DNA of 64,000 bases from an uncultured Acetatifactor sp. (GTDB lineage: Bacteria > Bacillota > Clostridia > Lachnospirales > Lachnospiraceae). Numbering within the stretch: position 1 is the first letter of the stretch; the number at the start of each line of letters is the position of its first letter. The stretch covers positions 1 through 64,000 of the forward strand of contig CANPXL010000010.1 of assembly GCA_947586055.1 (NCBI GenBank), written 5' to 3'. The position numbers were made by a program, and so were the translations under genes. Under the pieces are notes generated by a model. That model worked only from the letters and a program-made list of their open reading frames with translations, was not told the origin of the DNA and did no database searches. Below are positions 63,501 through 64,000 of this stretch, piece by piece.

Positions 63501-64000
63501 ATATGTCCAGGATCGAAAGCGGCAAGATGACCCTGGAATGCTCGGGATTTAACCTGAACGACATGACGGAGAATCTCACCACGCTCATCCGGCCGCAGGC
63601 TCAGGAAAAAGGAATCCGTTTCGAGACCGATATCTCCCTGACCTGTCCTTATGTGTCGGGAGATTCCCTGCATCTTAACCAGGTGCTGATCAATCTGCTG
63701 GGCAATGCGGTTAAATTTACGCCTGCCAACGGTCTCGTCACGCTGACCATGCACCAGAAGACGGACGGCAGCATCTATTTTTCCGTCCGCGACACGGGTA
63801 TCGGCGTAAGCCCCGAAAATCAGTCCCGCATCTTTGAGTCCTTCGAGCAGGCGGAAGGGAGCACCACCAGAAAATACGGCGGCACCGGTCTCGGGCTTGC
63901 CATCAGCAGGCGTCTGGTACAGATGATGGGCGGCAGTCTCAGACTGAACAGCGAACCGGGAAAGGGCAGCGAATTTTACTTTACCGTCACCCTGCCCATG
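60527..64000 (+). CDS. sensor histidine kinase with Cache, HAMP, PAS, GGDEF and GAF domains (3' truncated by window)
   Basis: At least 1158 residues, open to the right edge. Start TTG at 60527-60529 ([16 protein letters not shown] follows), 9-10 bases after AAAGGAG; an ATG at 60520 is in another frame that stops at 60768. TM1 at about 14-38, extracellular Cache-like domain about 40-380, TM2 about 383-404, HAMP to 455, PAS about 463-575, GGDEF domain with intact FGGDEF near 665, a GAF-like region about 750-915, then HisKA with H943 in [15 protein letters not shown] and a HATPase with [10 protein letters not shown] and [13 protein letters not shown] receiver domain may follow beyond the window. 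It probably senses an external ligand, perhaps through the lipoprotein encoded just upstream. Having both diguanylate cyclase and kinase modules in one chain is notable. Confidence 0.9.
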   Translation, partial: MNAKSNHTAKSRHIFRLFLIPLLCLIIMQAALSFGTVYLSGAFSAIRSYAPDRLRQVTETRSIILENDMTQRWTSLEEEYEIAGQLLADCLAEGHISLDDFLNDPDAQNDYLTALFPTWGYLLRKNSTTGAFIILGRPDLAEKNGSLNALYIRDSDPDTNPADYSDLLLRVGPSQITRDYRVPFDIYWKAGLSLKPYGESGADSFFYQPYLAACQNPFARVMDCCYWSAPFCLEGKDAADPYRMITCSIPLTAEDGTVYGVMGIEISLSRLAECLPYREVNPSHEGGYLLLRQEDDHSYRVICATGLFSNDSIDGQNRIELSETTMQGLYRIDTLDRQDPVYLTPQSLTLYNTNTSFYGQGWYLAGMETHDALFGSSSRLSGIFVAATLLALATAVFLSYLLVRKITNPIRRLSECIRTSPENELKPFDKGSIAEIDELYDTIFHLTERQKKTEWDLQEERERYRLALQNNSDILVTYDPDQDLATFYNLDNSGAETRIENLMQKLTRENYIHPDDKRVVLARIQNIRTGLSISFRTNWMSADHEYQWYELTGRILPDADGTHKTFIGSMHNIHEMKIQELAASESVYLDPLTKLYLCSSGEDIIRSQIRIGHEGCLLLMDVRNFLQLNEEYGMTVGDVILEELGRMLLDWKNRNNAAQSVLARFGGDEFLLWLDGYSADMTAAAAQEFIDEVNRLYADGSLKVELVCGCAQCEEADYDKLRSNARCALAYASAHDIPCVFYHELPAESRAVPKQITPIEHSETDTQGIVPITFSFFDKSSQIENILAILLPKLGRYFEADDILLIDANREFSTVKTTQQWHRRPDAPADHELIHFTPQDFDALDRALWSERPSWLSTTWLNNDMRYFLRIETEACGYVFPLYDNNSYTGALLFLRENSAQNWTEDQAREILEVVKIIEANINRQRYDSANRAKSDFLSRMSHEIRTPMNAIIGMTYIAKNHIKNPEKIAEDLGKISQSSQYLLGLINDILDMSRIESGKMTLECSGFNLNDMTENLTTLIRPQAQEKGIRFETDISLTCPYVSGDSLHLNQVLINLLGNAVKFTPANGLVTLTMHQKTDGSIYFSVRDTGIGVSPENQSRIFESFEQAEGSTTRKYGGTGLGLAISRRLVQMMGGSLRLNSEPGKGSEFYFTVTLPM

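Overview
The window looks like a chromosomal segment of a Lachnospiraceae-type clostridium (Bacillota). The base composition is moderately GC-rich, and most genes have strong AGGAGG-like ribosome sites. The family-level clues are LL-diaminopimelate aminotransferase for lysine/cell wall, a split PurH (stand-alone AICAR transformylase plus PurO-type IMP cyclohydrolase), short GSI-type glutamine synthetase followed by an ANTAR protein, a Gram-positive Tad/Flp1 pilus locus, and an aspS-gatCAB operon under a T-box. This placement is inference from gene content. I see no tRNA or rRNA gene, transposase, phage gene or CRISPR array.

Layout. 0-8.3 kb: a small acidic membrane-anchored protein, then on the minus strand glnS-DUF2225-MocR regulator and a purO-purH-DHH phosphoesterase operon. 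8.3-13.1 kb: guaB followed by a GGDEF/EAL c-di-GMP protein, and a small membrane protein. 13.3-14.1 kb: a lone plus-strand exported protein. 14.1-19.6 kb: T-box - aspS - gatC - gatA - gatB, a transamidation operon whose T-box specifier loop carries the overlapping codons GAA/AAC. 19.7-24.7 kb: dapF-dapL, glnA-ANTAR, and an exported FMN_bind-like protein. 24.7-31.6 kb: housekeeping genes (nadE, hslO, methyltransferase, DUF368/PopT lipid carrier translocase, hisC, glycosyltransferase).

31.7-41.5 kb is the main accessory region. It is a Tad pilus operon (tadA ATPase, tadB, tadC, Flp1-like pilin, two pseudopilin-like proteins, CpaB-like SAF protein, a 1346-residue secreted multidomain protein, prepilin peptidase). 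The large protein combines InlB-type repeats with an ALK-type glycine-rich domain that is split by a Cys/His-rich insert; it may be a pilus-associated adhesin. A 39-residue membrane peptide with its own promoter is transcribed divergently.

41.8-50.8 kb: serine hydrolase, GH2 glycosidase, MATE exporter, a small unknown protein, and a sugar operon (xylulokinase, DUF4867, FucI/AraA-family isomerase). 50.8-58.8 kb: a chemoreceptor with an amino-acid-type dCache signature, an iron-sulfur aldo/keto reductase, and a polyamine importer made of potA, potB and a potC-potD fusion; potA carries two Ig-like repeats inside its C-terminal domain. 58.9-64 kb: an orphan substrate-binding lipoprotein followed by a large sensor kinase (Cache-HAMP-PAS-GGDEF-GAF-HisKA-HATPase) that begins with TTG and runs off the right edge.

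The strongest points for follow-up are the two-codon T-box, the Tad-linked giant protein, the Ig-interrupted PotA, the lipoprotein/GGDEF-kinase pair, and the phage-type repeats on the DHH phosphoesterase. All product names come from reading sequence motifs; no database search was run.
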